Below are positions 41,105-50,873 of a stretch of DNA of 64,000 bases, piece after piece. A program made the translations under genes and the position numbers. The DNA is from Gracilaria gracilis (lineage: Eukaryota; Rhodophyta; Florideophyceae; Gracilariales; Gracilariaceae), in assembly GCA_030374805.1 (NCBI GenBank), contig JARGSG010000088.1:1-64000 (forward strand). Reading direction: 5' to 3'. Below the pieces are notes generated by a model. The model made no database searches. It saw only the letters and a list, made by a program, of their open reading frames with translations, and was not told the origin of the DNA. Numbering within the stretch: the stretch's first letter is position 1; the number at the start of each line of letters is the position of its first letter.

Positions 41105-41788
41105 TTATTGAACCCTCTTTATGAAGTAGGTACCTACCGGGCGACCACAGAATGGGTCCGTCTCATCTTCCACCAACGGGGCAATGTTCTTGGGTGGCTC
41201 AGACGGCATATCAAGGCTAGCATCTGTTGGATCAGTGAAGTCTCCACCATCGTCAGTACCAGCATCGTATGCAATAAGGTGACCAAATGCTGACGGGATG
41301 AAGCGCCCATTCTCATACAAGTTCATGTTGGCTATGAGCACCAACCAATCTGGAGACGGAGCGATCATACCAACGAACGTGATGAACGGATGGTTGCAGT
41401 CCACCATGAAACGCAAGGTTGTACGGTTTCCAGGCATTGTGGGGCCACTGGCTGCAACGACCGTCTTCACACCTTTCTCGGCATCTCGAAGGTGTTCCGC
41501 AAGCTTGACTAGACGGCGATTATCGCCGGTCTCGGCAATTTGTTCCACTTGAGGAGAGGCGAATCCACGTACTGTGAGAATTGAAATGCGATTTGAGTGC
41601 GAAGCTCCTGTCATGGGGGAGAAGACGAGACCATCATTTGGTATCTTTGTACCAAATTTAGCGGGTGTTAGAAAGTTGCGGAACGTTATTTTGTAAGCCG
41701 CCCTCTTGCATGAGGGCATAGTTTCCGATGCAATCACCGCTTGGAGAATTGCAAAGGTAAGCAACACAATTATTCCTTTGCTGAGCAT
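41105..41788 (-). CDS. Secreted spondin-N-domain protein
   Basis: 227 residues, intronless, ATG at 41,788. A signal peptide (GIIVLLTFAILQAVIAS) is followed by a single spondin-N domain: YKITFRNFLTPAKFG, LVFSPMTGASHSNRISI, RGFASPQVEQIAETGD, a central strand region, MIAPSPDWLVLIANMNLYENG, YDAGTDDGGDF and the Pro-rich end around PKNIAPLVEDE. The order and the diagnostic MIAPSPDW and DAGTD motifs are as in animal F-spondin and its microbial homologues. No thrombospondin repeats, reelin domain or membrane anchor are present, so it is a small secreted protein, probably a cell-wall or matrix component. The function in algae is unknown. Downstream, 41,789-42,000 probably holds its promoter. Confidence 0.85.
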   Translation of the reverse strand: MLSKGIIVLLTFAILQAVIASETMPSCKRAAYKITFRNFLTPAKFGTKIPNDGLVFSPMTGASHSNRISILTVRGFASPQVEQIAETGDNRRLVKLAEHLRDAEKGVKTVVAASGPTMPGNRTTLRFMVDCNHPFITFVGMIAPSPDWLVLIANMNLYENGRFIPSAFGHLIAYDAGTDDGGDFTDPTDASLDMPSEPPKNIAPLVEDETDPFCGRPVGTYFIKRVQ

Positions 41789-44283
41789 TATGTATGGATG
41801 GTTGATTTAGGCGATGGGGTATTCTGGTGGACTGCGACTGGAGGAACCGAAGTGGCCATGAAGGACTGCCGGTTATTCTTCTAGTTCTGCGTGCCTTTTA
41901 TACGTGCTGGAGACGGTGAGGTCAGAAGGACGATGCAGCTCTGACGTGAGCGACATCGCTCGCATTTCGACGCTAGTCGTGTTTGGACTGCGATTGGGTT
42001 CGTTTTGTTTCGGTGCGTAGTACAATATCTCTAATGAACTTTTACGTGTTCGTGAGTTGAGAAACTTTCGCGAGACCGGGGGAAAGACTAGTTTGTCCCA
42101 GCACTGCATTGTCGTATTATGAACAAAGAACCTTACACTTGGAATCACTCACTATGTGAGGTTAGATTTAAAAGTTACGGGATGTGCATTGGTACATGGC
42201 AGCAATGCTGATGCTGAATTGGAAACTGATTGTCATACATTCCCGTGAGAATGGCACTTTCCCCCCAAGAGTGCTCAAGAGTAGGTTTACACGGTATCGT
42301 TAAGATACAGCTGTTCCGAAGTTGTTCCGCATCGACGAGAACAGCGAAATTTAAAGCCTGACCACCTGGTGGATGTTTGTGTAGCTCTACGTAAAGGACC
42401 GAACCGCGAACTTCAATCATCCTACCTTTATTTTTCTTCCTAACGCATTATCAGACCAACTATTCATGAAATAAGGTAGTTATCCGGCTAAGCCGAGCAT
42501 CAAATATGTAAGAATAGGGAAGGAGGGACGGCGTGACGAACTACCGGCGCTTGAGGAACGGAAAGACAAAGCGTTAGTTGATATGATCAAGCAGTGGCCG
42601 TTACGGTTTTTGGCCTTCTTTAAGAGAGAGAACTACCTTTAGATACAAACATCAACAGATAGTTCTTCGGCCGCCTCGGAATCAGGGGCGGCTGACCACA
42701 GTAAAGAAGAAGAAGAAGGGAAGGAGGGATTAACCTCATATGTAGCATGAGAGCAGCCTTCCGAAAATAGTACAGTATATACTATATTTCAACGTAAAGA
42801 ACGGTAAATGAATAAAGCAGCAAGACATGACGTCAATTTCACAAATGGTGTCCCACTGCTGTTCGTACTGGCTATCTTGGAGTTTCTCATCGACTTAATT
42901 CTTGGTTATGTTCACCGATGCGAGGAAAGAGGGCTAGTTTTTGCTTAACTACTAGAAACTTTCTAGTAGAAAGGCACGGCGTAGCGAAATAATTCCCAAG
43001 CTTACTGTCTGTCTGTTAACAAAGAAGAAAACTTTAAAAAAACTGTATCAGTGATGATCAGAAGACCAGTGTACGACGCAGCAACCATGAACTGGAGCGT
43101 GGAGTTCTTCGATCTTCGCAGTTGTGCGTAGAAATGAATTGTGAGAGGACGAATCATGCATCTCTTTGCGATTGATCGAGGACGCCCAGCGGGCAGGTGT
43201 ACGTGTCATGGGGAGAACTTCAGTTGAGAAGATTGTTTTGATTCGGGAAAGAATGAACGTTTCGCGTTGACAAATGCGACATCTCATGGTATTTATGCAT
43301 CGCATGATAGTTTTTTTTTTTTGATTCTCGCCTTGGAAGTAGATACCAAGCGTAGAGCTGCAGTTTCGGAGAAGGGGACTTTCGAGCATTGCTGTGCGGC
43401 AAAGAGGAAGAAGGATGAATTCTTGGTCTGATCTTCAAGGCGACTTGAACTTGTGCTCAGGCCTGCTTGCACTTAAAAGGGCAGAGGAGTCTACGATAGA
43501 TCATCCGGGTAGACGAGTTTTAGGAAGCACAATGGGTAACCGATGGTATTATAATACATTATATCATAAGTCAACTTTCCTCAGCCAGCTAGGCGGTTTG
43601 TTAGCACTAATCACATATTCAGGGGACGAAGACAAAACAGTGGCTTTGAGATGAGACATATCACTTCCTTCAGTATAGATCGTCTGCGGGAAAAGAATCC
43701 GTCTAATTGGGAGGCAATGCGATGCCAATCCGTTTTATCCACATGTGCGCTCATCCTCTACACCCAGAAATGCATCTCCTGACTTGTGGCAATAAGAACA
43801 TACTGCAAGAGAGCTGACCGCTTCTAGTGTCTACTCTAGTACGGTGTTTGGCGAACCCCTCTATCAATGGATACGAAGGTACAATTTTGAGAAGTCTACA
43901 ATGCTTGGCGAGATCCTCGAGGCTTTGTTGGGCACTGTCAGGAGTTCTGGTCCATTGCTGGCTAACCGAGAAAGGTCTCGGTGCTTGAAAATTTAAAAAT
44001 TCAAAAATCATCCACTCCAAGCGGTTGCCATATTGTGAAGTGAGACCAACGTCCATTGTGGTGCAGATTCACCTGGCGAAACCGGCGACCCTCAGTGATA
44101 ACCACGATCTCAAGCCAATCCTGAATACGTCTTGTTCACAGAAGCGCCGCTGGACTCATCCAAATACGAATGTTACTCTTCTCGTTTTAATTTCATGCAC
44201 TGGTTTATCAGTAGTCAACGAGCTTGCGCTACCACTTTAATAGTTGAGCCACACTTGGATTTTGAGATTCACGCGAGTGTACG
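41789..44283. other. 2.5-kb gene-poor interval
   Basis: Short ORFs only, with no domain recognised. Contains an (AAG)n stretch near 42,705 and a T12 run near 43,310. The region just before 44,284 is the likely promoter of the condensin gene. Confidence 0.4.
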
Positions 44284-46161
44284 ATGAAACACCACTCTGC
44301 TGAAGCACCGAGTTTCAGCGTATTGCTGAATCCAATACGTGACCTTGCTTCTAACTGGAGCATAGACGTCGCTGAAGAACTTACGCACTATGCTGCAACG
44401 CTAGGTATTAATCTCGATGAAGCTTCTTCACAGCATTTGGAGAATGATGTTCAAGTCGACTTCGCACAGGCTGCATTGCTTGTACAAGGCTCAACTTCAA
44501 TTTATTCGCGGAAAGTAGAGCACCTGTACGGTCTTGTCTACACGGCAGTCGCCGCTTTAGGTCAACTGAAGGCCGGGAAAGAAGCCGGTCGTGGCGATGC
44601 TGATGATGACAATGCGATTGAAAAGGATGAGTTTGCGACTGATGAGGTGAATTTTCTTACCTTGGATGATTGTCTGCCGGAGCTTGATGAGCGTCGAGTC
44701 ACACTTCCGGCAAAAGAATTACCGCCTCCGGGTTCTCTCCAGGACAACACCTGCTTGAAGCCAATTCCCCCAATGCTTTTCCAGCATGGTGCAGACGCTG
44801 CGCAAATCGCTTCCGCGAAGTTCAATCTGTTGTCGGCGCGTTTGCATCCATCTGGTGCGCTTGTCATGCGCGGTTGCCCCCCTTTTGATGAGAATTTGCA
44901 AGCATTGCCAGAAGGCAATCATGCACCAAATGTGGAGCAACAAAATGACGCTCCAAACTTGGAACAGGATATCACGCAGCCAACAGCCATAGATTTTGAT
45001 AACGATGATGGATTTTGTACTCCGCCCCCACTGGCAGGACCTGATGATGGTGAAGAGATTTTAGTAGCGGTTGCGAGCTCAGCCAAAAAGCGGAGAAGTA
45101 CTGAAGGTTCCCCGGTGGACAAAGAAGAAGTTGAGCCTCGAAAACGAGATCCATTTATGCTCTTGGATCCACATCAGAAGATACCAGAGCTGGAGAAGGA
45201 GTTGAGGGTGGGAAAGACGTATGAAGTTCCAAGAGAGAAACGAACGCCTAAGCCTTACATAGGATTTTTCGATAATGGGATGAGCAAGATGGAATTAGTG
45301 GACGCTCTTCTCGGGCCCATACCTCGGGGCACTTCAATAAGAAGTTATCTCTGTTTCGAAGGTGCTAGGGATACCCTCCAGGACATTTTGAGACGGAGAA
45401 TGGCGAAGAAGAGACAGCTGATGGCGAGAAACTCACCCGCGGCTGTCATTTTTGACGAGAATAGAGAGGTTTTCGATGATATGGAGGAGGAGGAAGATCT
45501 CATTGAGATGGGAATGAATACAGTGACTTTTGATGTGGGTGACAACGAGGAGATAGATATGCCTTCATATCCACATTTGGACGATAGGGCTGATGGTATG
45601 GAAGCTCTTGGAAATGAACTGGGGGATTTGGAAGATGGTCTAGGTTCCGATGATCAGCTGCGTCGATTAGCTTCCAGCTATGAGGAAACCTGTCGAAAAT
45701 ACCTTGAACAAACACGCGGGCTCTGGGAGCAACATTCTGTGGATGCAAAGTTGGCAAAACGAGTGGAATCGTGGTCGTTGAGAATACAACCCATTCTGGA
45801 AGAGGAGGAGACGCGGCCAGAATTCGACATAGCTGCCTACGGACGGCGAATTGTTTCACATTTCCAAGAAAGACATGACAAACAGGGAGTGAATGAGGTA
45901 TCAATGAGTTCTATGTTTCAGGGTTGCGATAGGTACGATGTGTGTCGTAATTTCTTGGCCACACTCCAACTAGCAAACTCCCAATCCATCGAGATTGTCC
46001 CACCGTCTCAGTGCTCAGTGGCTGACCCAATGCTGCGGCTAATTTGTCAGGCTCCACCCGCGTTAACACCAGTGAAATCACGGTCCAAGCGGTTGAGGGA
46101 GCGAGGTGGGACGCCGCTTACAGCAAAACGAGCTCCCCTCCGGCAAAGACTAGACGTTTAA
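44284..46161 (+). CDS. NCAPH2: Condensin II complex subunit H2 (kleisin, CAP-H2)
   Basis: 625 residues, intronless, ATG at 44,284. CAP-H2 bridges the SMC2/SMC4 heads and binds the HEAT subunits CAP-D3/G2 to form condensin II, which compacts chromosomes. The N-terminal kleisin domain reads LLNPIRDLASNWSIDVAEEL and YSRKVEHLYGLVYTAVAAL, followed by the acidic LTLDDCLPELD and DPFMLLDPHQ. The middle is low complexity with an acidic stretch (DDMEEEEDLIEMG). The C-terminal winged-helix region reads PEFDIAAYGRRIVSHFQER and FLATLQLANSQSIEIV. Basic patches near residue 270 and at the C-terminus (KSRSKRLRER) may direct it to the nucleus. Fungi lack condensin II, which argues against a fungal source. Confidence 0.88.
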   Translation: MKHHSAEAPSFSVLLNPIRDLASNWSIDVAEELTHYAATLGINLDEASSQHLENDVQVDFAQAALLVQGSTSIYSRKVEHLYGLVYTAVAALGQLKAGKEAGRGDADDDNAIEKDEFATDEVNFLTLDDCLPELDERRVTLPAKELPPPGSLQDNTCLKPIPPMLFQHGADAAQIASAKFNLLSARLHPSGALVMRGCPPFDENLQALPEGNHAPNVEQQNDAPNLEQDITQPTAIDFDNDDGFCTPPPLAGPDDGEEILVAVASSAKKRRSTEGSPVDKEEVEPRKRDPFMLLDPHQKIPELEKELRVGKTYEVPREKRTPKPYIGFFDNGMSKMELVDALLGPIPRGTSIRSYLCFEGARDTLQDILRRRMAKKRQLMARNSPAAVIFDENREVFDDMEEEEDLIEMGMNTVTFDVGDNEEIDMPSYPHLDDRADGMEALGNELGDLEDGLGSDDQLRRLASSYEETCRKYLEQTRGLWEQHSVDAKLAKRVESWSLRIQPILEEEETRPEFDIAAYGRRIVSHFQERHDKQGVNEVSMSSMFQGCDRYDVCRNFLATLQLANSQSIEIVPPSQCSVADPMLRLICQAPPALTPVKSRSKRLRERGGTPLTAKRAPLRQRLDV

Positions 46162-46569
46162 AGTCACAGCGTATTTACGGTGGTATCGCTTACTCTATTT
46201 AGGTACTTAAGTGCGCTTGTTTCTGCAGCGACTTAAAGGGCTTTTCCTTTCTTTCTCTCTGTCTCTAAGTTACCAAAAGTCAAACAAAACAGGCTTCCAA
46301 GTAGAAGCCAGAAAATAAACAACACGTCGACTAAAACGTTAAGTTCCAACAATGCTTGGATCGCTCCAAACTGCCATTGAAACACCGCTCTCAAGTCCTT
46401 TTAGGACGTGTTGTCGACGAAAAGCTAAAGCTGTACCAACCCGAACACAAGTCCACAGGATAAACAGTTAAAAAAAAGCGGGCAGTTGTGGTGCAAAGAA
46501 CTCCGCCGGTGTGGCTTCAACGATCACCAGCAGAGCAGACGAACATGGGCGTGGTTCATGACACGGGCG
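46162..46569. other. Tail-to-tail spacer
   Basis: 408 bp between the CAP-H2 (+) and TBP (-) stop codons. No gene; probably both 3' UTRs. Confidence 0.5.
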
Positions 46570-47298
46570 CTAGTGTTTCGCTTTGCGGAATGTTTGAAGC
46601 ACATGATATATGTTGTCGAAAGCTTCATAAATGTCGGAACGAACCTTGGCGCCGGTGAGAACCACCTTGCCCGAAACAAAGATGAGTAAGACAATCTTGG
46701 GCTTGATCATCCTATAGATGAGGCCGGGAAAAAGTTCTGGTTCATAACTGCAGAACTGGCTGTGGGCATGGGCCAAGCCCTCCAAACGAACGGGGAAGTT
46801 TACATCGCAACTGGCAACGATGTTTTGCACAGTGAACTCCTTAAACTTGGCGTCATCATAACCAAGTTTGTGAACAATCTTGGCATATTTTCGTGATGCT
46901 CGACTTGACTGTCGTTCAGACTTGGCTCCAGTAACAACTATTTTGCCCGAGGAGAAAATCAAGGCTGTGGTCTTAGGTTCGCGAATTCGCATGATAACGG
47001 CGGCAAAACGCTTTGGATTGTACTCGGCGTTTCTGGCGCGCAAGGCAATCTTCTTGAGGTCGAGTTTTACATCCAAGTTGGTCGTTGCCACCACATTCTG
47101 AATCTCGGGGATTATACCGTGACTCAGACGGCCGCTGGCGCTGGGACCTCCTTGTGATTTGACAGGGTCTGTGGACGCACCTGGTTGCGACACGAGGTTG
47201 TCCGTTTTCGGGGTTACGGTGGAGGGACCAGCGGCAGCGTGGGACTGGGGTGGGGTTTCGGAGGGATTGTTAGGTTGAAAGCTGGGTTGGACCTGCAT
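46570..47298 (-). CDS. TBP: TATA-binding protein
   Basis: 242 residues, intronless. The first ATG in frame is 47,298, and the open frame above it lacks ATG. A Pro/Gln/Ser-rich N-terminus of about 60 residues precedes the saddle-shaped core with its two direct repeats: [40 protein letters not shown] and [12 protein letters not shown], then [40 protein letters not shown] and [12 protein letters not shown]. It nucleates pre-initiation complexes for all three RNA polymerases. The Phe residues that kink DNA lie in recognisable positions in both repeats; IVLLIF stands for the usual VVLLIF. It is divergent from eL24. SPT3, a direct partner of TBP in other eukaryotes, is on the same contig. Confidence 0.96.
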   Translation of the reverse strand: MQVQPSFQPNNPSETPPQSHAAAGPSTVTPKTDNLVSQPGASTDPVKSQGGPSASGRLSHGIIPEIQNVVATTNLDVKLDLKKIALRARNAEYNPKRFAAVIMRIREPKTTALIFSSGKIVVTGAKSERQSSRASRKYAKIVHKLGYDDAKFKEFTVQNIVASCDVNFPVRLEGLAHAHSQFCSYEPELFPGLIYRMIKPKIVLLIFVSGKVVLTGAKVRSDIYEAFDNIYHVLQTFRKAKH

Positions 47299-48088
47299 GG
47301 TAGATGTTAGGCTTTGGGGATTAGCGCAAGTGGTACAGTTCACCGCCGCACCTGGGTGGGGTGGAGCAGAGTGAAAGCGGCGCGAGGGAGGCCGTCAGAC
47401 GGAGATTCAAGGGAGGCTGCCTCGAAGCGCAGGAGAGGCGAAACCGGAGAACGACTGCACATGGTATGTAACGGAGCGCAACGCAGCCGCGTGGAAGCGA
47501 AGGAAGGGCGGAGAAGAAGGTCAGTCAAGGCACTTGAAACGTAACGAAGTGTAGCAAAGCGCGCAAACGCGACGCAGGCTGGAGGGCGAAACAAGCGCCA
47601 GTTGAGGCGGGGCACAGGAAGGCGTGCGCAAGCAACAACTCACCGTCTACACCAGCAAGCACGCGAAGAAGGCCGCGGCGAGCGCGTCGGAAAGGGAAAG
47701 TGGACGCGGCGGATCTGCGAGCGAACGCAAACGAGAGCGTGCACGATGGTACGAAGCGTCTGCAGACGACGCGACCGCGGGGCGGGAAGAAGCGTCGAAG
47801 GTGGTAGATATCGACTGTAGTGCGCGTTGCAAATAAAGGGTAGTGAGCTGTCGGGCGCTTTTCCGTTTTTGAATCCCGGAGCTGGTTGTGGCGGCCGTTA
47901 GTTTGAATCACGCCTCTCATTCGGCCGCGGCCGTCGGCGCCCCCCGCTCGACATGCGCTTGCGCTGCGCTGTGCCATCGCCGCTCCGTAGCGTCGGCGTG
48001 TCGATCGTTCGCCCACGTCCGGTGATCCTCCTTCGTCGTCGCTGTTCCCACTTTGTTCCCGCGCTGTTAACGCGCTCAATCCGTCGCG
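47299..48088. promoter_or_regulatory. Divergent promoter region of TBP and eL24
   Basis: 790 bp between the two start codons, GC-rich with many CGCG/GCGA motifs near the TBP side. Two highly expressed housekeeping genes diverge from it. No TATA box is obvious. Open frames on both strands in this stretch are composition artefacts. Confidence 0.4.
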
Positions 48089-48761
48089 ATGGTCGTCAAG
48101 TAAGTTGTCATCAGCTCCACACGGATTGCTAATCACAGCTCTACCACTACACTGCGCCATGTCGCTACGCGTGTACATTGGCTTCGTCTTTAACGCGATC
48201 CAGCGAACTGGTTTGCAAAACAAACGCCTGCGTCACCACCCACAGCGGGGCGCGTTGCACTTTCGCACACAATGAGCGACACAATCTGAGCTTTACTCTA
48301 ACCGCGTTCCGCTGTCCTCATCACGCGCGCCCCACAGGACCGAGCTTTGTAACTACTCTGGTTTCCGTATCTACCCTGGACACGGTCGCCGCTACATCCG
48401 CGTCGACGGACGCCAATATGTGTTCGTCAACGCCAAGTCCGAGGCGTCGTTCCACATGAAGCGCAAGCCCGCCAAGCACTCGTGGACCCAATTGTACCGC
48501 CGTCTCAACAAGAAGGGCGTACAAGAGGAGACGCAGCGTCGCCGCACGCGCAGAAAGATCTCCTCCGCGCCGAAGGCTGTCGAGGGTGCCTCTCTTGAGG
48601 TCATCAAGGCCAAGCGTAACCAGCGCCCCGAAGTGCGAAAGGCTGCACGGGAGGCCGCCCTCAAGGACATCAAGGAGAGGAAGAAGGGTATGCGATCGAA
48701 GCGCGCTGCTGCTCCTTCTGCGAAGGGCGTCAACAAAATGCCTGTCGCTCAACGTCGTTAA
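48089..48761 (+). CDS. RPL24: Cytosolic ribosomal protein eL24, one intron after the fourth codon
   Basis: Exon 1 is only 11 bp (48,089-48,099: ATG GTC GTC AA). The intron 48,100-48,337 runs GTAAGT...CCACAG, 238 bp, and exon 2 is 48,338-48,761. The join gives 144 residues starting MVVKTELCNYSGFRIYPGHG, the invariant eL24 zinc-ribbon-like start, then RRYIRVDGRQYVFVNAKSEA, KRKPAKHSWTQLYRR and a long basic helix to the end. Intron placement right behind the start codon is common in ribosomal protein genes of intron-poor eukaryotes and may help expression. The stop is only 58 bp from that of the next gene, which is on the other strand. Confidence 0.96.
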
Positions 48762-48819
48762 GATGACGTTGAGCGCATAATCCATAAAGATGCATGCATG
48801 TGTCTCACATGATCAGCAT

Positions 48820-49521
48820 TCATGTCACTCTTTCTGTGCGTGTTGACTGTGCGAATTGCACTAGCTTCATTGTGTTGTCGATCATCTCAGCGATTGTGCT
48901 TTGCTCCACAACCTTGCGTAGAGTATCTACATCTTCCTGCACTTGCTTGGAGCTGGCTTCCTTTGAGTTGGCGCTGCGTACTGCGGAATCATGCGATGTA
49001 GCCGACGGCTGCGCAAGCGGTGAGGAGGGCGCGTCATCGCGACCTGGCTCTGCCACAGTAGATTGCGCGGCGACGAACGCTGCATGCGCCTTTCGTAGCA
49101 GATCGAGGATGGTCTCGCAAAACTCGCCTAAAGAGAAGGCGGACGAATACGGCGATTGATCGAACAGACTGTAGTCGGGCAGTTGCTCCGTGACGGTGAC
49201 GACGAAGCGAGTGTCGGAGAGCACGTGTATGACGACGGGCGCAATCGACTTCTCGGCTGGCTGCACGACCGGGTCGAACTTTCTGACGGTGGGAGCGTAA
49301 TCTTGCGGATTGCGGAATACGAGGCGACGGAGTGGGCCGCCGTCAACCTCTCGCGATAGGCTCATGAAGTTGTGGATGATGGGCCAGATCTTGTCGGCGG
49401 TGATTTGTGTGGGCGGATGGTGCGCGGCCGGGCGGGGTCGGTCGGACTGCGGCTGCCAGATGACATCGTGGAGACATGAGCCGTCGGAACGCGCGAAGAC
49501 GTTAACGCGACGAGAGGGCAT
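48820..49521 (-). CDS. Unrecognised 233-aa protein
   Basis: Starts at ATG 49,521 (the upstream open frame begins with GTG and is unlikely). The frame is open, with good codon variety and an alternating pattern in the middle (PLRRLVFRNPQDYAPTVRKF, SIAPVVIHVLSDTRFVVTVT, GEFCETILDLLRKAHAAFV) suggesting an alpha/beta domain, followed by a Ser/Ala-rich linker and a C-terminal amphipathic helix (DVDTLRKVVEQSTIAEMIDN). No catalytic motif, signal peptide or membrane segment. The pattern recalls small longin-like trafficking proteins, but I cannot support that assignment. It is tail to tail with eL24 and 260 bp from the next gene, which runs in the same direction. Confidence 0.6.
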   Translation of the reverse strand: MPSRRVNVFARSDGSCLHDVIWQPQSDRPRPAAHHPPTQITADKIWPIIHNFMSLSREVDGGPLRRLVFRNPQDYAPTVRKFDPVVQPAEKSIAPVVIHVLSDTRFVVTVTEQLPDYSLFDQSPYSSAFSLGEFCETILDLLRKAHAAFVAAQSTVAEPGRDDAPSSPLAQPSATSHDSAVRSANSKEASSKQVQEDVDTLRKVVEQSTIAEMIDNTMKLVQFAQSTRTERVT

Positions 49522-49780
49522 TGCTTCAACGATGACGGAGGTGGAGGGGAATGGGCAGCGAAACAGCGGCAGTGGAGCGCTCAAATGTGGAAAGGGCACG
49601 ATTTGGACGGTGTTCGTATAAAAAAAACAAGGGCGGTATCTATCTTCCTATCTGCCATGATACAGTATCTAGCAGATAGATCGATCAAAAACGGCTAGCG
49701 CGGCACGAGCTGAGCGCGGTCGTGGCCGACACGAGCATCGTAGCAACGCACGCAGCGTTTATTGTACAGGAAGCAGCTTG

Positions 49781-50413
49781 TTATACAGACGGCTCGTCGT
49801 GAATGATAGAGTCTACCATCCAACGTCTCCTGCCGCCGCCGCCGCCAAACTCCTGTCTGGACATGGAGAAAGTGAACACACTCTCCACGCCCGCGACGCG
49901 AAACAAGCGGCGACTGATGTAACAATCATCGCCCGCATGCAACGCAGACAGCGTCTCACTCTCGTAGTCGGCGAAAAATACGTCGTACGGGTTGGCAACT
50001 ATCACCCTCTTGAAGCGTTCAAACTGGCCGAGGTCTATTCGACGCCCGAAAAAGTGGTGCGACAACGCCCAGATGTCGAGGTTTGCGAACGCATAAAGCG
50101 CGTCGATGCCGTCATCCTTGCTCGGTCCGCTGCGCGCGTTGCAGCGCAGCGCGCTCAAAAGCATGGACAGCGTCTCCTCGGCTGACAGCTGTGCGTACAA
50201 CGCCACGCGGTCCTTCCACGCCAACTCGTCGTTGGGATGCGAGGCCGGCGTGTTCCTCAAGGCGCAGCGAACGTTGCGCGACTCCAAGGCTGCTGGAAGC
50301 GAGCGACGTGCCACGGCGGGCGAGCGCGCGCCGCTATGCCATGAGATGGACGGCGACAGCGAGACGCCAGCAGGCCACGATGGCGTAAACGCCGGCGCGT
50401 CGTCTGCGTCCAT
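49781..50413 (-). CDS. Unrecognised 210-aa protein, possibly organellar
   Basis: The first in-frame ATG is 50,413. The frame is open for another 105 codons upstream without ATG, so a 5' exon is possible. After a Ser/Arg/Ala-rich N-terminus of about 65 residues it has a conserved-looking domain: WKDRVALYAQLSAEETLSML, DGIDALYAFANLDIWALSHH, GRRIDLGQFERFKRVIV, PYDVFFADYESETLSALHAG and a Trp-containing end (RRRWMVDSIIHDE). The mixture of one long helix and several strands could be an NTF2-like fold as in some uncharacterised plant plastid proteins, but this is only an impression. A Gly run (GGGGG) interrupts the last strands. It is divergent from the kinase gene. Confidence 0.55.
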   Translation of the reverse strand: MDADDAPAFTPSWPAGVSLSPSISWHSGARSPAVARRSLPAALESRNVRCALRNTPASHPNDELAWKDRVALYAQLSAEETLSMLLSALRCNARSGPSKDDGIDALYAFANLDIWALSHHFFGRRIDLGQFERFKRVIVANPYDVFFADYESETLSALHAGDDCYISRRLFRVAGVESVFTFSMSRQEFGGGGGRRRWMVDSIIHDEPSV

Positions 50414-50873
50414 GTGCGCGGCGGGGACGAAGCGCGGCGGAAGCGCAAACACACCGAGCGCCACCGCTGGGAGGGCGCAGCGCGAGCTGCCGTGGAGCGC
50501 AACAAAGCGGAAGCGGCGCTGAGCGGCGGTGCGGGCAGCGCGGTCGGCGGTTAAGAAACGTGCCGCGCTTCGGCCGCAGCCAATGGCGTTGCAGCGCGTG
50601 AGTGCACGCGGATATTTTGCGCGCACGGCGCGCGCATTGCGCCGACACTTGGCACTGCCCCGTTGCACGCGCCGTGCCGCGTGGACACGTGCCACGCTGG
50701 CACGTGCCGTCGCGGTTTTTGTTTGCACGGAGCCCTTGCTGCGTGGCGCCCTTTTGCTCCTTTGTTGAGCTGACGGCCCGCGCGCCCTTCAGCGCTCGCT
50801 CACGCTCCTTCCGCCTGCTCCTTCCGCTGCTCCTTCCGCTGCTCCCGTTCGCCGTCAGCCTCCTCGCTCAGCC
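50414..50873. promoter_or_regulatory. Divergent upstream region, kinase promoter
   Basis: 460 bp, GC-rich. Just before the kinase ATG there is a C/T-rich run with repeated CTTCCGC(TG)CT units (50,810-50,845), a possible initiator-type pyrimidine tract. No TATA box seen. Confidence 0.35.
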
